Below, one piece after another: positions 47,001 to 64,000 of a stretch of 64,000 bases of DNA. Source of the DNA: Triplophysa rosa. Lineage: Eukaryota > Chordata > Actinopteri > Cypriniformes > Nemacheilidae. Position numbers and translations under genes: made by a program. The DNA lies in contig NC_079895.1 of assembly GCF_024868665.1 (NCBI RefSeq), positions 25,166,597 through 25,230,596 of the forward strand, written 5' to 3'. The notes beneath the pieces were generated by a model that was not told the DNA's origin, ran no database searches, and saw only the letters and a program-made list of their open reading frames with translations. How positions within the stretch are numbered: the stretch's first letter is position 1; each line of letters begins with the position of its first letter.

Positions 47001-50000
47001 TAATATTACCTGCGGACCTCTAGTCATTTGTAATAATTGTAATCGGCTTCTCTGTGATTTGGCGGGCTCATATATCATTTTTCAATGTTTTATCCACTGT
47101 TTGAAGTGTTTCGATATTATTTCTGGTGCTGGGTCATATCCATATCTGCCAACACTGTCATTTTGGCTGTGAGTCTACCGTTTGTTTATTTATCATGAAA
47201 ACTATAACATTTGAGACCAGCGATCGCGGTGATCTTCTGTCCGGTTCGCAGGTCTTAAATGCTGACATGTACGGTCATATATCACTAAACACCATACAAC
47301 TATAGGCTATTCAAACTATACACAAAGCCTTGCCATCACATCCAGAAAATAAGTCCGTAAATTTGAGTAAAATCACGTTACGTGTCTAACCAAATTCACA
47401 GAAGGCTCCAACTAAGTCAACTACGCAAACGCGTTTACTACGCGTTTACTTCCAAGTTTTCTATGCAGCCCACCCTTAAAAAGCGTGTCTCCAGCCGGCC
47501 TCAAAACCAGGGTAGAAAACAGCCTATTACTTATTGATTTTGATGTTTTCGAATGTAAAAACCACGCGAACGTCATAAGTAGACATCAGATAATAGTATA
47601 AAACAATAAAAATGGCTAGTTCACTGCACCTTTACACACAGTAGCAGCAGTTTGACTATTGATGACTATTGATGGTATGGTGGTTTTTCTATTATAGTAT
47701 TGAGTTTCTTATATGAAATAATACATTTAGGTTAGTTATAGGTTTCATGGGTCAAAGGTTATGAGCCCAGGATGAGCACCAAGCGGCACCATTAGACAAA
47801 CACACAGACACTTTGAAAACACACACAGCACACACTTTTGGAGACATTAGTCGGTTCAAGTTACAAACGAAAACACGAGCACTGATTGTGTTCAATATTA
47901 TCTTGTCTAAAGTGCATGTTCACTTCACTCTTTGAAGTACACTAAGCTAGGAGTAATAAATGACAATGTGACATACATCTGCTTTTTAAAGATGGATGTA
48001 TGTGCCTTTCTTTTTAAAGCTTTAGAAAGGTTTCGCCACAGTTAAATGCTGATATAAGGAGCTTGACATTTAACTGTGGAAGGTCAAAAGAGGATGGACT
48101 AAAAAAATAAGTGATGTCATGTAAAACCTGATTGGTAGAAGGTGATGTCAGGTAAAACATGATTGGTTTAAACTGTGATAACAACTTGAGAACAATGTAT
48201 AAAAGATGGAGTCAGATGTGTATTCATTGGACATCATCAGATGAACTCTGTGTGTCTCACTTTGCTTGCTCGAGCAAATAAAGTGTAAACTCTTGGCATC
48301 TGGAACCCTTGTCTCTGAGATTTCTTTCTGCGATGGAAGGCCGATTCGCCACAACAATGGAAGACAGAAACCTGAAGGACATTTCTCCATTCAGCTGGCT
48401 CAAAGTTCACTAAAAAGCTATTTTCAAAAGCTGAAATAATGTCCTTGTTTTATTTATTAGTTAAAATAGGTCAAACTCAATATGGAATAATCGATCAAAA
48501 CCTACTGATTAATCTGCCAAATAATTGGCGATTAGTCGAATAATCGACAGGTTAATCGATTATCAAAATAATCGCTTGTTGCAGCCCTAGTTTTGGTTTC
48601 ATAGAAATTCATATGGGACTTGAATGACACAGGGGTTGGTAAATAGCCTAATTATTATATTTTAATTTTTAGGTTTAATGTAGAATGTGGATAAAATTCA
48701 CACAGACGAAGGAAAAGACAATAACCAAAAACATTGTCAGTTCCCCTAGGTGTTTATTAGAATTCAGCTGAGATCAAACCTGTTATACCAACAAAAAAAG
48801 CCCACAAACCCAAATATGTGTGACTATTTATGTAAATGAAGTAAGTGTTTGGTCCAGAGGTCTTGTTAACCTAAAATTCTCCGTCATTGACAAATTTTTT
48901 ATACCTGTGACGGATAAATCTGAAGGCCGTCTGTCATTTTGACGTATTACAATGAGGGCAGTTTGTAATTCCCCTTTTTGTCGAGTTGGTAGCATCCAAT
49001 CATTTCCTTTCATCAGAACGTGATCGTAGGGACGCGTACGTTTCCCTTTCATTACTCAAAAAAGTCTAGCACAACCTCTGGTTTGGTCAATAAGTAAGTG
49101 TTTTGAAACAAACTGTATCAATAACAAGCCAATGAAACAAGGATTTGGAAAAGTATACTGGGGAAAAAAGAGACTGAAATAGAGAAAGCCGTAAGGAAAA
49201 GGTGGGACAAAATTTTGTGACTTGTAAGAACTTGTCTTCGCATGCACCAATGGTTGTTCAGATGAGGTGGAAAGCTTAACTCAGTAACAAAAATAAGACT
49301 GTTGTAGGCTTATGTGAGTTCAAACATCAAGATTAAAACAGGTCACAAAAAAGAAAGCATGACTGCAGATCAGAGCTGATATGTAAATGGTAGTGAAATG
49401 TGATTCAGTCCAGTTGTACAAATGTGTCAAGACAGACAACACAGCTAGGAACTGGGAAAATAGATCATCACATTCCACATTCCACAAAGAGGCTTAAATA
49501 AACAACATCCAGAATATCCAACTCACACAACATTCACTTCGGTCATATTGCCCCATGACTAAATGGAGACTGTTTGGCCCTCATGTGTCTATTCAAGGTG
49601 CTGTTAGGTCAGAAATGTGAGTGGTTTTAAAATAGTTGGCCCTAATCCACAAATGAGCCACATGTCTGTTCAGACCTGCAAAAAGCAATTCAATTCATCA
49701 TATAACATTAGAATAAATCCAACAATATAATGAGGACAAAAACAAAACGTTTTACTCAAATGGTGCACAAATTTATCTGTGAAGTTTGCCAATACCAATG
49801 TGGACAGGTTGCTGTCACTGTTAAAAAGTTATGACCAAAAGTTATGATAAATACAGGTTTACAGGTGATCGAATAAAGGACAGGTGATCGTGTTTCAGAA
49901 TTTAACCTGGTGGCAGAACACGTTTTATACCAGGGTTACAGTTTTGGATCATTTCACACAGACCCATTAGCCAAAAACTGGAGGTTGACAACTATTCTAA

Positions 50001-50344
50001 CTCTTAAAAGTCCCAAAGGAAAATCCAAAAAAAGGTTATTGGCAAGAGTTGCGAGTTGTCAAAAATATTGGTATTTACTTATGACATCTAAAGACTGTTT
50101 AAACGCAGTATTTGACACATGAAGGACTAACGTTAGCAATTTGACAGAATTCTGGAGTAAGTCCATATTTATCATAAGATATAACAACAATTCAGAATTC
50201 AAACACAATCATCACAAGTCGACAAACGCGCTCTTTGGAACACGAATTTAGCTTTTGTGTTTAAAACAATTAATAAAAAAGAAACAACTCACCAAGAGAA
50301 ATGACTAGCATCAAAAAGTGAAAAAGCCCCGTTTCTTTATCCAT
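31853..50344 (-). CDS. ptgfrn: Prostaglandin F2 receptor negative regulator (PTGFRN / EWI-F / CD9P-1), 9 coding exons, 877 aa
   Basis: Type I membrane Ig-superfamily protein that in mammals binds tetraspanins CD9/CD81. Exons: 50293-50344, 43405-43779, 40844-41260, 38626-39009, 36448-36867, 35245-35646, 34719-34826, 33446-33754 and 31853-32019. All internal boundaries are phase 1 and the total is 878 codons with stop. Order: signal peptide, six V-type Ig domains (about 18-142, 143-281, 282-409, 410-549, 550-683, 684-822), TM (about 830-855), and a short tail ending LEMD. Length and the single-TM six-Ig plan match human PTGFRN (879 aa, ending MEMD), not IGSF8 (4 Ig), CD101 or IGSF3. Ig1 CSTPSTDS..GNY is a near match to the human sequence. 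The family EWI motif reads EWV (252-254). Confidence 0.95.
32525..32907. mobile_element. Palindromic TTAA MITE (ptgfrn intron 8)
   Basis: Ends AGGGATAGTTCCCCC and GTAAACCGTCCCT are inverted, flanked by TTAA on both sides. It lies between exons 8 and 9. Confidence 0.8.
33110..33380. repeat. GC-rich MITE-like segment (ptgfrn intron 8)
   Basis: It starts near AAAGTATAGTCCGGCTGTCC and ends near GGAAAGTCAAGTATACCCCG, partly inverted. It is far richer in CG than its flanks. It resembles the TATACTT-terminus MITEs of fish. Confidence 0.45.
33446..33754 (-). CDS. ptgfrn: ptgfrn exon 8: Ig domain 6, second part
   Basis: It has GDVAFDIRWFQSSERA, DVGEYYCTATPWLLSPATG and APVFLSIKLE. The frame continues past the donor to a stop at 33408, but the donor AAT/GTAAGC keeps phase 1 and joins to the TM exon. 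Confidence 0.92.
33832..34095. repeat. Palindromic TTAA MITE, left part (ptgfrn intron 7)
   Basis: It starts TTAA then AGGGATACTCCACCC, with GTTGTTCCAAACCTGTATAA as in the other copies. The right end is lost near 34090. The frames overlapping it are repeat-derived. Confidence 0.7.
34719..34826 (-). CDS. ptgfrn: ptgfrn exon 7: Ig domain 6, first part
   Basis: A short 108-base exon encodes GPVFNISIQSHTSKVLPGD through SAAPNT. GPVFN and the cysteine in VKMKC match the start of human Ig6. Donor TGG/GTAAG. Confidence 0.9.
35017..35147. repeat. Palindromic MITE with TGCTGGGTTGTTT termini (ptgfrn intron 6)
   Basis: AAAATGCTGGGTTGTTTCAA is opposed by GAAAACAACCCAGCATGTTT about 110 bases away. Confidence 0.75.
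35245..35646 (-). CDS. ptgfrn: ptgfrn exon 6: Ig V domain 5
   Basis: It has STFEMTCRVTAQNLQNPAYS, VVLEKTGQLEYRFRLY and SDCGFYYCRVTAW. TFEMTC, YSVLI and VVLEK match human Ig5. Confidence 0.95.
36081..36279. repeat. Palindromic TTAA-type MITE (ptgfrn intron 5)
   Basis: GGAACAGTTCACCCAAAA and TTTTTGGGTGAATTATTCC are inverted ends. It is shorter than the other copies, through internal deletion. Confidence 0.75.
36448..36867 (-). CDS. ptgfrn: ptgfrn exon 5: Ig V domain 4
   Basis: It has DPTELRCQVTNLL, GVTWSYSNTT and DMGSYLCSVTAWTSG. DPTEL..C matches human Ig4. The donor is AAGG/GTAAG. Confidence 0.95.
37283..38460. other. GC-richer unassigned insert (ptgfrn intron 4)
   Basis: The intron between exons 4 and 5 has about 1.2 kb with a base composition unlike its neighbours. 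TTGCACAAGATGGC near 37292 and GCCATCTTGTGCAA near 37537 are inverted and may bound a small MITE. From about 37590 to 38280 there are overlapping open frames on both strands with no recognised family. It may be an old transposon fragment. Confidence 0.35.
38626..39009 (-). CDS. ptgfrn: ptgfrn exon 4: Ig V domain 3
   Basis: It has DTLNLTCTVAANV, LELMWLVRS and DSGLYSCRVKAWLQQG. N-glycosylation sites include NTT and NGS. Confidence 0.95.
39153..39456. mobile_element. Palindromic TTAA MITE, distinct family (ptgfrn intron 3)
   Basis: AGGGGAACTCCGCC and GGAGTTCCCCT are inverted ends with TTAA on both sides. The interior folds, with GACTCCTGCCCATAGACAGC opposite GCTGTCTATGGGCGGGAGTC. Confidence 0.85.
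39523..39955. mobile_element. 433-bp hAT MITE with perfect 8-bp target duplication (ptgfrn intron 3)
   Basis: TAGGGCTGGGCGATATAT and ATATATCGCCCAGCCCTA are inverted termini. TGTGACAC flanks both ends. Related sequence in the opposite orientation lies at about 63332-63700. Confidence 0.92.
40844..41260 (-). CDS. ptgfrn: ptgfrn exon 3: Ig V domain 2 with EWV motif
   Basis: It has ESVQLQCSITRG, VTWSIRRG and EVGVYVCTAREWVRQGEEG. EWV occupies the position of the family-defining Glu-Trp-Ile. The last strand ends KVVVTPIG. Confidence 0.95.
41798..42289. mobile_element. 492-bp hAT MITE, copy 1 (ptgfrn intron 2)
   Basis: CAGTGTTGGGTAAATTACT and AGTTACACCCAACACTG are inverted termini. AGTGAGGC flanks both ends exactly. 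It is nearly identical to 56528-57019, with the same length. Confidence 0.95.
43405..43779 (-). CDS. ptgfrn: ptgfrn exon 2: Ig V domain 1
   Basis: It has HCDVSDYEGPSDQDFDWS, then DSGLYRCSTPSTDS and GNYDADVEL. The two cysteines and DSGLYRC form a V-set core. Acceptor is CTCACAG and donor AAAG/GTGGG. Confidence 0.95.
44313..44375. repeat. L2-like LINE 3'-end fragment (ptgfrn intron 1)
   Basis: ACATTTACATTTACGCATTT, then TTAGCAGACAC and CCAAAGCAACTTACTT, match the tails at 3381 and 13029. Nothing upstream of the tail is present. Confidence 0.75.
44731..45042 (+). pseudogene. THAP-domain protein of the TTAA transposon, partial and degenerate
   Basis: From MPLK the frame reads CAVPGCGRTQSLHNLPSD, then RNAWLKFIFKDVP and RLKLKSSAVPSIL. 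The C-x4-C pair, the Trp and the terminal AVPS match THAP zinc-finger landmarks. The second zinc pair (normally C..H in an LCSxHF-like motif) reads RLFASF and is lost by substitution or deletion. The frame ends inside the nested hAT. A longer frame starts at 44677. The shorter ATG was chosen because copy 1 shares it. Confidence 0.6.
45460..45912. mobile_element. 453-bp hAT MITE nested in the hAT
   Basis: TAGGGATGTAACGATTCAC and GTGAATCATTACATCCCTA are inverted termini. CAATGCGC flanks both sides exactly. Confidence 0.95.
46169..46573 (+). pseudogene. hAT transposase C-terminal dimerisation region, remnant
   Basis: The frame contains WWKANVTRFPRRYLYIPGTS and VPSERVFSAVGLIVNK, the hATC signature (W, Y/FP, P.TSVPSERVFS). 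The DDE catalytic part and zinc finger are absent. The tail after about residue 75 is hydrophobic read-through. Confidence 0.85.
46711..46820. repeat. Short palindrome near the right end of the hAT
   Basis: TGTTCTCATTTCGAAG is opposed by CTTCGAAATGAGACGCAGC. The spacing is about 75 bases. It may be another small MITE. Confidence 0.5.
47997..48356 (+). mobile_element. Solo LTR, 360 bp, with 5-bp target duplication (ptgfrn intron 1)
   Basis: Starts TGTATGTGCC and ends GCCACAACA, the TG...CA ends of an LTR. ATGGA flanks both sides. In order it has TATAAAAG at 48198, AATAAA at 48277 and a short 3' part, as in U3-R-U5. No primer-binding site or coding region follows on either side, so recombination has removed the body. 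It is a relic of an LTR retroelement, possibly an endogenous retrovirus. The family is unknown. Confidence 0.8.
48485..48589. repeat. hAT MITE fragment with TAGGGCTGCAAC terminus
   Basis: Read on the minus strand it begins CTAGGGCTGCAACAAGCGAT, with repeated AATCGATTA. The other terminus is missing. Confidence 0.6.
50293..50344 (-). CDS. ptgfrn: ptgfrn exon 1: signal peptide
   Basis: It encodes MDKETGLFHFLMLVISL plus one base. Donor CTTG/GTGAG follows. The hydrophobic core and phase-1 join to Ig1 support this start. It is 6.5 kb from exon 2, so a different first exon in the intron cannot be ruled out. Confidence 0.78.
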
Positions 50345-51425
50345 CTTGGTGGCGCGTGTTCCTACCACGAGATGTCTTTTGTCACTCAACCGGGAAAAGA
50401 GTGAAACAATCCTCCAGTGAGAGCTGCGAACGTCGACTTTCTACTAACGTTACGCACCCAAAAGTTAAATTAAGTTTCGTAAGACTCGCATATGTAATGT
50501 ACTGTTATAAATCCCGTTTGAGGTGAGAGGAATCATAAAAGATTCGGACATGAGTCACGATGAGTATCGCTACGTTCGTATCCGGAAGTGTGGATATTTC
50601 TCAAAGAAGGGGCACACGTCCACGCAGGTAAAATACCGCCACACCCATGCAGCCGCATAGAACAGCGGAGAGTCGTGACAGTGCAGGCAAAATAAAGGCC
50701 CTTGATGTAATATCTTTCGGTCCCGGAATAACTCAAAATATCTGAAGAATAGTTGCTCCCCGAACCACCCATATTTTTTCCAGAATTAATAATTTATGGC
50801 AAGGTAAAGGTTCTAATCATCACCACATCTGTCCTTTTTTTTTTTTTTTAAATGGCATGATAAAATATCTGCTTTTTTCATGCGCACAACAGGGCAAACT
50901 GCGAGACTCCTTTTCCAATATTACCTACTATAAATGTACACAAATAGCCGACATATATGCATGCTACACGAAGTAAGGAACAAAAGCGAAGAGACCATGT
51001 GAAATAAATACAGTATTATGATTTGTTCTATTGGAAATGGTAACACTTGCTATTTTTGTTTGTTCCTTTTTTTCTTTAATGAAAGCGCACAAGATTGTGG
51101 CAAGCCCACTGATCCGTATTATCCCACCATGATTTATTCTAAGGAGCATTTTGCTTATACTTAAAAGGCAGCAACAAACTCTTACAAAACTCTTAAAACA
51201 TGGAAATGTCGAAAATAACCCAAATAGATGCAGCAGACTACAGTAGCCTATAATTAAAGACAAAAGACCACATTAAAAATCGGAGAATTATTATATTTAA
51301 AAATGAATAAACAGACATTCCACGCATTAAGAAACGGTAAACCTTTTATCAACAATTTATAATAATTTGTAACAATATATATATAGAGATAGAATAAAAA
51401 TAGAATGCAACACAATGCAATACTC
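50345..51425. other. Upstream region of ptgfrn
   Basis: The 300 bases before the ATG are GC-richer than average and lack a TATA box, which would fit a dispersed-start promoter, but no transcription start is visible. Further upstream the sequence is AT-rich with a poly-T near 50838. Confidence 0.3.
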
Positions 51426-52210
51426 CTCATGAGTACTCTAGTGAGGTGTCTAATATGTCATGGTGAATAGGACACTTGTTAGTGTGTCAGACTCTCATGT
51501 CAAAATCAGACTGTTCATCGGTTTGAACCCCTGAAGGATTAATTTAATTGTAATTTCTTTATTCATGCACTTTATTTACACACTTTATTAAGTCATTTCT
51601 TATCCTCCATAGAAAACTACCATTTGTGCTCTGATGTAATACACGGCCACGATGGCTAATGTTATTGTTGTATGGATGGATGAGATATATTTTGATATAT
51701 CTAATTCACTGTAAAGAAAAATGGTACAGTTTTAATAAAAAATGCACAGGGAAATGACAAAATTCCACTCGGGTCCTAAATTCCTCTCTTGAAATCAGAG
51801 AACATTCCTGTGAATAAATGCAGCCTCTTCACATACAGGATCCTCTATAAAAGCACATATGACATTTTAGTCACTGAGATGGTCTCTGTGTGATCAAAAT
51901 GTGTGCCATGAATGACTGTATTAATGAATGAATGGATGAGTTACACCACTTGCATTTTAAAAACGGGAGGAGATCGAAAGAAACTCTGGGTCTACCAAAG
52001 AAAACCTGCTCCCGACCAGGTTAGGTTCACAGAGTAAGTTGGTTACTGACTCTGAGTATAAGTTACCTCTCCTTTAGAAATGGGCTTTTGTTACCCCGCT
52101 TTCTCAGGTTTGACATACCTCACATTCTGAAACGGAAAACCCAGAGTTTCCCTCATTTCAGGGTTAATATACTCAGAGTTTTCACTAAACCTCCTTTCTG
52201 AAACAGGCCC
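51426..52210. mobile_element. GGGCC(T/C)GTTTCA element, 5'-truncated copy 2
   Basis: It is colinear with about 28557-29312, including the tRNA-like stretch, and ends CCTTTCTGAAACAGGCCC followed by CAG. The left arm is missing. Confidence 0.75.
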
Positions 52211-52235
52211 CAGTACTTTATGCACGTGTCATTAT

Positions 52236-52506
52236 TATGTGAACACTACGCACATTGTATACATTTGCTGTTGTGTAGTTACATGTAAATTATGTGTCAT
52301 CCGTTATGGTCTAACACTTGTACAGAAATGTTTACTGTGTAAATGTGTACAAGAAACGTCTACTGTAAAGTATTGTAATTCTTTGTTACTTGTAATCTAC
52401 ATAACTGTCATACTGCCATGTTGGTCGGAACTGCACCCAAGTTTTTCACCTACTGTTGCACTTGTGTATGGTTGAGTGACAATAAAGGGATTTGATTTGA
52501 TTTGAT
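52236..52506 (+). mobile_element. LINE 3' end with TTGAT tail
   Basis: It ends GACAATAAAGGGATTTGATT with repeated TTGAT units. This is a common 3' UTR end of teleost non-LTR elements. It directly abuts the previous element. Confidence 0.6.
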
Positions 52507-53455
52507 GTACAAGCAAAGATCAGGTGTTGAGGTATGTGTGGGATAAAATCACATTGCTTCTCATAATTTCTACAGACCTTCATTCTTCATTAGAGCTTTA
52601 AGAAATATGGTGCACCTTTGAGACCCGCCTGCAACAAAACCCAGCCAGTTCCCAATCCGCAAAACCCATGATAATATGCAAACAAGCAGTGACATTGGCA
52701 CAATCATTTACTATACTCCCTATCAGCAACCACAATGACAGTGGGCTGTCAATCTTTCAACATTCTCTTTTTCATAATTTTATGGGCTGATCCATGTGTG
52801 ACTTTCTTAAATAGTTGTTTAGTCCATTTTTGTCATCAGGCAACAGAATCAAAAAGCGGAGTACATAATGTATAGCCAAGAATGTGTGCTTGCATAAGCT
52901 TGTTCACAAGCAAAGATATTGTTGTAACTTTCTGTGATTTCACAATACAAAACTAAATGACCAACCCTCACCCTAACCTTAGCCTAACTGTAAGCGTAAC
53001 CCTTAAACAGCCCTTTGAAGTGATGCCAGAAAGTGAGGACGGGCCATAATAAGATGTAGGCTACAAGTAAACATCACACACTTATAAGATGCCGTAGAAA
53101 GACTGAATAACAGCTGTATCTAGTGGTTATCTGCACATTCCTATTTTGACAAGGTAGAACTTGATTGCAATGTTGGTTGATGTAAATGCTTTAATATAGA
53201 AAAAATATTTTAGAATTCACTTGAGATTTCCATCACATACCTTGATTTTATTCTACATGGAACAAGACATAGTCTTGTTGATTTAATATGCTACCAATTC
53301 CCAGTGAATTTGAGTTCAACATTTTCAAAGTTCGAAATCATCAAAATCACATCAGTATACGGTCCATGTACCTTCCCTCATATAATTTGTTTATTACTTG
53401 TATATATGGTTCATGAGGACACAAATGTGTATAATGACATGTGTGTGTGTATAAC
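52507..53455. other. AT-rich spacer between ptgfrn and upp2
   Basis: No exon, RNA gene or defined repeat is seen. Confidence 0.35.
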
Positions 53456-53928
53456 AATGGCTGCGTCCGAGGCAGCATTTCAAGGTAGGAAGGCATCAAG
53501 GCACGTCCGAATCCAATGTTTTCTTTACTTCCTGTCTCCTGAGATACCTCCATCAGGTTGAATTTTGATCAATGTCACACAATTCTATGCGTGTGCTCGT
53601 GCAGGGAATGTGATTGGTCGAGCAGGGTTGAGTTCGAAAAAAATAAAATGGCGGCAAAGAAAGTGGCTGGAGCACAGTTTTTGTATAAATAAAGTTACAA
53701 CTTTGGATTGCATTTCTAGCGAGAAATTAGTATTGTAGTTGAAACATATTTGATTAGTTATCACAAAGGCGGCCTTTGTTTATTTCAAACAGAATTCAGT
53801 TACGCTGCCTTTAAGGCTGTCCGAATGTGTTTCTCCGAGCTGCCTTCATGCCCAAAACACTGCCCCTGAAGTCATTGCCTCATGAGGCAGCGAGGCAACA
53901 AGCTGCCTAAACTTTCGGACGCTGCCAA
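53456..53928. mobile_element. MITE with GGCTGCGTCCGA termini
   Basis: GGCTGCGTCCGAGGCAGC and CTTTCGGACGCTGCC are inverted ends. The right part has GCTGCCT and AGGCAGC repeated in both orientations. Confidence 0.6.
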
Positions 53929-54299
53929 TGTGCAAACATGGTTTACAGGGACACTTCCTGTGTGAGTTGATTATTGGGAAACGCACGTGAAATGATGACA
54001 ATCATCCGTAAAATCGCTTGTAGAAAACGCTCTGAAGTGCAGATCCATCGTTATCGAGAAACACAGCCCATACCATTATGCATTTAGTGGACATGCCTTT
54101 AATAAAAAGAAAAGAAAACCCTCAATAATGAAGATGTCACTACTAAATCAGACAATGTAAAAACATGTCAAATTTAAACCACACAATTGATTTACAAGTT
54201 ATAAAACATACAAATAACTATTACAATACTGGTCCCGAGGTGATGCTTTAAATGTGAACATAACCTTTAAATAACACCCTTACGAAAATTAACCATCTG

Positions 54300-54475
54300 T
54301 TTTTGGCGGTACAAGTGTAGTAACCATGGTTTTTTGGTGCATTGATTACTTAGGGCAAAACCATGGTTTTACTACAGTAACCTTTTGTTTATATGGTTTT
54401 TACAAAAAACATGGTTTTCAAAACCATTGTTATTTAACCATTTTTTTACTTTAGTAACCATGGTTTTACAATTTT
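54300..54475. repeat. Cluster of AACCATGGTTTT palindromes
   Basis: Several copies of AACCATGGTTTT and its variants lie in about 175 bases, overlapping the presumed upp2 3' UTR. It looks like a palindromic MITE. Confidence 0.5.
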
Positions 54476-54528
54476 AACTTTAACACACTATGAACAGTAT
54501 GTACAATATGGAAGTTCATTCCAGTATT

Positions 54529-63222
<8,694 letters not shown>

Positions 63223-63331
63223 GGTTGCAGTTTATTTCAATCTGCAAAAGAAAGAGGAAAATATACACAAGCTGTACTACACCTGTGTTAAAGAGTTAAT
63301 ATATACAGTAGAATATATACTGTATATATTA

Positions 63332-63700
63332 GGGATGTGCACGATTAACCGAAAATATATATCACGTGATTTATGCACAACTTATGAGTTAAGTACGGAA
63401 AAATGCTGCTGCATCCAAAAGCCAGAGGGCACTTTCGTGCAGAAACTCCAAATACGCACTGCAGAAGAAGACCATAACACACGTAGTTCTAGGAAATGCC
63501 TAAGGGCATGTTTTTATCACCGTTCCTCAAGCCTCCTCAGGTATTTTCATGATAATAAAGTAGATTTATAATGATCATGTTTGACGGGTGTTGCTTTTTC
63601 AAATGCACATTATAAGCGACTCAAACTCGCACTGCTTTTAGATCGAGCAGCATTTCCTACTGATCCCAGAGACGTGCTTCACGGACAAGCACGCATAAAT
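63332..63700. repeat. hAT-derived sequence upstream of upp2 exon 1
   Basis: It starts TAGGGATGTGCACGATTAAC. Parts (TTTTCAAATGCACATTATAA.., AGATCGAGCAGCATTTCCTA..) match the reverse complement of the 39523-39955 MITE. Confidence 0.55.
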
Positions 63701-63945
63701 AAAATCGATGCCTTGCATAATCGCAGCCAGTTTCCAAAATGAGATAACTCAGTTTTTAGAATTTTTCAAAACTCATGTTTTTTATTATGTTATCATGTTT
63801 TTAATGTGTTAGTTAGCTGTATTTGTTTTAGTTATTATGGCTTAAATCAAAACAAACCAACTGCAGTTTGATATTAATTGGAATGCACAATAAAAAAACA
63901 TGATTTTTTTTTAAAACAAGGTTATCTCATTTTGGAAATAAACTC

Positions 63946-63948
<3 letters not shown>

Positions 63949-63976
<28 letters not shown>
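63949..63976. repeat. (AT)n microsatellite
   Basis: Uninterrupted AT dinucleotides at the window's right end. Confidence 0.95.
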
Positions 63977-63981
<5 letters not shown>

Positions 63982-64000
63982 CCTTTATATTATCTCAGAT

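Larger units (their letters stand above)
44438..47631 (+). mobile_element. THAP-coding TTAA transposon, copy 2 (ptgfrn intron 1), host of nested hAT
   Basis: Ends AGGTGCAGTGAACTAG and CTAGTTCACTGCACCT are perfect inverted repeats. TTAA precedes the left end and TTAC follows the right, so the target was probably TTAA. Removing the nested 1.93-kb hAT leaves about 1.26 kb, colinear with 7318-8291. It encodes only a THAP-like domain, with no catalytic region. Kolobok elements are known to combine THAP transposases with TTAA targets, so a non-autonomous Kolobok relative is the likeliest class. Confidence 0.75.

Overview
This window is vertebrate nuclear DNA and looks like a ray-finned fish, most likely a cyprinid. 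The sequence is AT-rich. Genes are split into small exons with GT-AG introns and are separated by dense DNA transposons: hAT elements with 8-bp target duplications, palindromic TTAA-flanked MITEs, L2-like LINE pieces, a tRNA-derived SINE and one solo LTR. The repeat content and the teleost-style class II cytokine receptor point to fish. The species assignment is inference.

Three multi-exon genes were assembled by hand from splice sites and reading-frame continuity. All three lie on the minus strand, so transcription runs right to left. (1) A uridine phosphorylase, closest to UPP2, has 7 coding exons between 63222 and 54529 and encodes 312 aa. Its 5' UTR continues upstream. (2) A PTGFRN orthologue (EWI-F/CD9P-1 type) has 9 coding exons between 50344 and 31853 and encodes 877 aa: signal peptide, six V-type Ig domains, one TM helix and a short tail ending in LEMD. 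(3) An IFNAR2-like class II cytokine receptor (fish CRFB1/2/3 class) has 8 coding exons between 21149 and 10100 and encodes 541 aa: signal peptide, two fibronectin-like domains, TM, and an acidic tail with a terminal GYIMR. All exon phases close without a frameshift. The genes have unrelated jobs (pyrimidine salvage, tetraspanin-web membrane protein, interferon signalling), so I see a syntenic block and not a pathway cluster.

Layout. 1-10 kb is intergenic and transposon-rich: a 4.4-kb interval bounded by inverted repeats, LINE and SINE pieces, and a decayed THAP-coding element. 10.1-21.2 kb is the IFNAR2-like gene, with a degenerate L2-type LINE in intron 5 and a MITE-in-MITE in intron 4. 21.2-31.8 kb is intergenic, with a 3.7-kb element whose long inverted arms are packed with GTTAAC motifs and a series of hAT and TTAA MITEs. 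31.9-50.3 kb is ptgfrn. Its 6.5-kb first intron holds a three-level nest (THAP/TTAA element, then a hAT, then a hAT MITE) and a solo LTR. 50.3-54.5 kb is a short repeat-rich spacer. 54.5-63.2 kb is upp2, with a 1.65-kb hAT in intron 3. The window ends in microsatellites.

No rRNA, functional tRNA, CRISPR array or obviously new molecular system was found. The points most worth following are the GTTAAC-armed element, the THAP-only TTAA element family, the loss of the second redox cysteine in the UPP2-like enzyme, and the conservation of the IFNAR2 signalling tail.
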